Assembly: GCA_958296065.1 (NCBI GenBank)
Contig: CATQHX010000010.1
Coordinates: forward strand, 218,814 to 282,813
Direction of reading: 5' to 3'
DNA length: 64,000 nt
Origin: Vicinamibacterales bacterium
GTDB lineage: Bacteria; Acidobacteriota; Vicinamibacteria; Vicinamibacterales; UBA8438
A program made the translations under genes and the position numbers. This document shows positions 61,307-64,000 of the stretch, piece after piece. How positions within the stretch are numbered: the stretch's first letter is position 1; every line of letters starts with the position of its first letter. The notes under the pieces were generated by a model that had not been told where the DNA came from, searched no databases, and saw nothing but the letters and a program-made list of their open reading frames with translations.

Positions 61307-61608
61307 CTCGCAGCTCCGTTAGACGACGGGAAAACGGGCCTGAACGCGGCCCACGACCGCCGAATCCGCCAATAGAATATCACTTCGACCCGCGGGTCCG
61401 GCGCGGCCGGGAACACGACCGCCGACTCCCGGACCGACGCCGCGACCTATAATTCCGGGAGAGCGGGCCTGCCCGACCACGGTGCGGTTCCGGCGCGGGA
61501 CGGGCACCTGCCTGCGAACAGGAGAATCATGCCTTTCCGGAGTCCTGGCACTGGAACTGGTGGGAAGCCGGGGAGGCGGCGCACCGCACGCCTGCGGAGG
61601 AGAGAATC
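61307..61608. other. Divergent intergenic region between sdhC and peroxiredoxin genes
   Basis: The 302 bases hold no certain gene. Both promoters should lie here. The plus strand has a perfect TATAAT (61448-61453). A strong ribosome-binding site before ATG 61529 (AGGAGAATC) opens a short Arg/Gly/Thr-rich frame that overlaps the peroxiredoxin start out of frame; it may be a leader ORF or chance. Confidence 0.5.
61448..61453 (+). promoter_or_regulatory. Consensus -10 box upstream of the peroxiredoxin gene
   Basis: TATAAT occurs at 61448-61453 in very GC-rich DNA, where it is rare. The hexamer at a 17-nt spacing (ACTCCC, 61425-61430) is not a -35 match, so an activator or an extended -10 would be required. 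It lies 155 bases before the start codon. Confidence 0.4.
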
Positions 61609-62268
<660 letters not shown>

Positions 62269-62350
62269 GGGCGGTGCCGCTCCCTGGGTCGTAGCCGCCG
62301 CGCGGCGCGCGTGTCCGGCCGTCGCCGAGCACGCGCGCCGCGCGGCCTGG

Positions 62351-62455
62351 CGCCCCGAAACGCCTCGCAAGCTTGGCGTTTCGGCCCATCCCCCCGGCTC
62401 CATGAGCCTGCGCCGCAGCACTTCGCTTCGCTACGTTCTGCGGCGCAAACTCCTG
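62351..62455. repeat. Two-hairpin dispersed element, inverted copy
   Basis: This is the reverse-complement counterpart of 55401-55505. CCGAAACGCC (62355-62364) and GGCGTTTCGG (62375-62384) form the conserved hairpin. CGCCGCAG (62411-62418) and CTGCGGCG (62439-62446) form the other, with a weaker outer arm than the 55-kb copy. It lies between the convergent peroxiredoxin and P5C-dehydrogenase genes. Confidence 0.85.
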
Positions 62456-62474
62456 GCAGCCCGGATATGGACTG

Positions 62475-62684
62475 CTAGTGGATCACCGTGTCGTCGCCCA
62501 TCTCGTCGAGCGGCTCGAGATGCGGTATTTCCAGCTCGCGCACGGCCTGGATGACGTCGTCCAGAGCCTCCACGGCACTGCAGAGTTCCGGCCCGTCCGT
62601 CAACCGCTTGCGCGCGGCGCGCAGGGCGCGGAGCACCTGCGCCCGATCGAAGCGTTGACCTGCGCAGTGCTCGCAGAAGCTCAT
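62475..62684 (-). CDS. Small CxxC protein coupled to P5C dehydrogenase
   Basis: 69 residues starting MSFCEHCAGQRFDRAQVLRA, with a CxxC near the N-terminus and helical remainder (ALDDVIQAVRELEIPHLEPL). The ATG (62684-62682) overlaps the TGA of the upstream dehydrogenase gene (ATGA), so it is translationally coupled. A rubredoxin-like or metal-binding role is possible from the CxxC, but the family is not recognised. It may act with the dehydrogenase. Confidence 0.65.
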   Translation of the reverse strand: MSFCEHCAGQRFDRAQVLRALRAARKRLTDGPELCSAVEALDDVIQAVRELEIPHLEPLDEMGDDTVIH

Positions 62685-64000
62685 GATGCGTCTTCCTGCA
62701 TGTGCGGGTAGCGGTAGTCCCGCGGCGGTACGAAGCTCTCCTTCGTGGTCCGCGGACTCACCCAGCGGATCATGTTCAGCAGGCTGCCCGCCTTGTCGTT
62801 CGTACCCGAGGCGCGGGCACCGCCGAACGGCTGCTGGCCGACCACCGCGCCGGTAGGCTTGTCGTTGATGTAGAAGTTCCCCGCCGCGTGCACAAGCTTG
62901 CGGTGGGCGAGATTGATCGCCTTGCGGTCGGTCCCGAAGATGGCGCCGGTCAGCGCGTAGGGTGACGTGGCGTCGCACAGCTCCAGCGTCGCCTCGTAGG
63001 CGTCGTCGTCGTAGACGTAGACGGTCAGCACCGGCCCGAACAGCTCGACCTCCATCGTCCGGTAGCGCGGATCGTGGGCCCGGATGACCGTCGGTGCGAC
63101 GAAGTAGCCCCTGCTGTCGTCGTAGTGGCCGCCGCAGATGACATCGGCGCCGGCGTCGGCGCGCGCGGCGTCTATCGCCGACTTCTGCGTGTTGTAGGAC
63201 GCCCGATCGATGACCGCACCCATGAAGTTCGTCAAGTCGGCGACGTCGCCGTACTTGATGCCTTCGATCCGGTGGCACCATTCGTCGCCGTACCGATCCC
63301 AGATGCTCCTCGGGATGTAGGCCCGGCTCGCCGCGCTGCACTTCTGCCCCTGGTACTCGTAGGCGCCGCGGATGAGCCCCGTCGCAAGCGCGTCGGGGTC
63401 GGCGGAAGCGTGCGCGAAGATGAAATCCTTGCCGCCGGTCTCCCCGACGATGCGCGGATAGCTCCGGTAGCTCGCGATGTTCGCGCCGACCGCCTTCCAC
63501 ATCCCCTGAAAGACGGCGGTGCTGCCGGTGAAGTGCACGCCGCCGAGATCCGGGTGGTTCATCGCCGGGTCGCCGATCTGCCCGCCGCTGCCCGGCACCA
63601 GATTGATGACGCCGTCGGGCAGCCCCGCCTCCTTGAACATCTCCATCAGCCGGTAGGCCGAGAGCACCGCGGTGGACGCCGGCTTCCAGATGACGGTGTT
63701 GCCCATCATCGCGGGGCTGGTCGGCAGATTGCCCGCGATCGAGGTGAAGTTGAAGGGCGTGACCGCCAGCACGAAGCCTTCGAGCGGCCGGTACTCGACG
63801 TAGTCCCAGATCCCCGCAGCGCTCGCAGGTTGCTCCGCGAAGATCTGGGGCATGTACGAGACGTTGTAGCGCAGGAAGTCGATCAGCTCGCAGGCGGCGT
63901 CTATCTCCGCCTGGAGGACCGTCTTGCTCTGATTCAGCATCGTCGCCGCGTTGATGATCGGGCGGTACCTGCCGGCGAGCAGCTCGGCCGCCTTCAGGAA
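62681..64000 (-). CDS. pruA: 1-pyrroline-5-carboxylate dehydrogenase (N-terminus beyond window edge)
   Basis: The visible 439 residues are the C-terminal part of a P5C dehydrogenase. NAD-binding and catalytic segments include VTPFNFTSIAGNLPTSPAMM, HFTGSTAVFQGMWKAVGANI, catalytic Glu in RIVGETGGKDFIFAHASAD and catalytic Cys in YEYQGQKCSAASRAYIP. The typical end EVELFGPVLTVYVYDDDAYE and GNFYINDKPTGAVVGQQPFG follows. It oxidises glutamate-5-semialdehyde to glutamate, the second step of proline breakdown. The gene runs off the right edge, so the start and about 100 N-terminal residues are not seen. Confidence 0.95.
   Translation of the reverse strand, partial: FLKAAELLAGRYRPIINAATMLNQSKTVLQAEIDAACELIDFLRYNVSYMPQIFAEQPASAAGIWDYVEYRPLEGFVLAVTPFNFTSIAGNLPTSPAMMGNTVIWKPASTAVLSAYRLMEMFKEAGLPDGVINLVPGSGGQIGDPAMNHPDLGGVHFTGSTAVFQGMWKAVGANIASYRSYPRIVGETGGKDFIFAHASADPDALATGLIRGAYEYQGQKCSAASRAYIPRSIWDRYGDEWCHRIEGIKYGDVADLTNFMGAVIDRASYNTQKSAIDAARADAGADVICGGHYDDSRGYFVAPTVIRAHDPRYRTMEVELFGPVLTVYVYDDDAYEATLELCDATSPYALTGAIFGTDRKAINLAHRKLVHAAGNFYINDKPTGAVVGQQPFGGARASGTNDKAGSLLNMIRWVSPRTTKESFVPPRDYRYPHMQEDAS

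Overview
The window is a very GC-rich bacterial chromosome segment. Gene content suggests a member of the Acidobacteriota, possibly a Vicinamibacteria-like lineage: an Oar-type TonB-dependent receptor with a carboxypeptidase-regulatory domain, secreted carboxypeptidase-regulatory/TPR proteins, a DUF1684 lipoprotein, a DUF4440-type secreted protein, a DUF6282-type amidohydrolase, and a succinate dehydrogenase with one large five-helix anchor. This placement is inferred from gene families, not from a marker gene; I recognised no rRNA or tRNA gene.

Region 1 (1-1545): the N-terminal part of a Ser/Thr kinase fused to an Hsp70-like ATPase, cut by the window edge.

Region 2 (about 1546-19197): a gene-poor, decaying mobile island. 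It carries a P4-type tyrosine integrase (17625-18878), an AlpA-type regulator plus an AlpA fragment, a ribbon-helix-helix protein, small mobile-element proteins, frameshifted remains of recD2 and topoisomerase I, a 204-bp tandem duplication, further direct repeats, strong palindromes, and some intact cargo: a TlpA-like lipoprotein, a SWIM zinc-finger protein and a secreted metzincin.

Region 3 (19198-35628): chromosomal metabolism. It holds a secreted serine hydrolase, two related secreted TPR proteins, and a fatty-acid beta-oxidation cluster (fadR, fadN, alpha/beta hydrolase, fadA, fadE) preceded by a perfect FadR-type palindrome. Next come an overlapping DUF1684-HAD-SirB1 gene trio and the large Oar-like receptor.

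Region 4 (35786-55260): mostly housekeeping genes in short operons. These include a two-domain rhodanese, an MBL hydrolase with a hot-dog thioesterase, a double ThyX-like protein, peptide deformylase, Nudix, ThiI, YgfZ with a cobalamin adenosyltransferase, FHA with SDR, LipB with a 2-oxoacid dehydrogenase E2, an HU-like protein, QueF, Smr, a membrane peptidase, an amidohydrolase, and a Na+/solute symporter with its small partner. Two proteins look like pseudoenzymes: an alpha/beta hydrolase with Gly at the nucleophile position, and an LDH/MDH-fold protein without the catalytic His.

Region 5 (55401-64000): a DUF4440-type protein, an ATPase-nuclease fusion, succinate dehydrogenase (C-A-B in transcription order), a 1-Cys peroxiredoxin, and a proline-catabolic P5C dehydrogenase cut by the right edge.

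A dispersed two-hairpin element occurs in four convergent intergenic gaps (about 35.6, 40.8, 55.4 and 62.4 kb), always between gene 3' ends. It is the clearest unexplained structural signal in the window.
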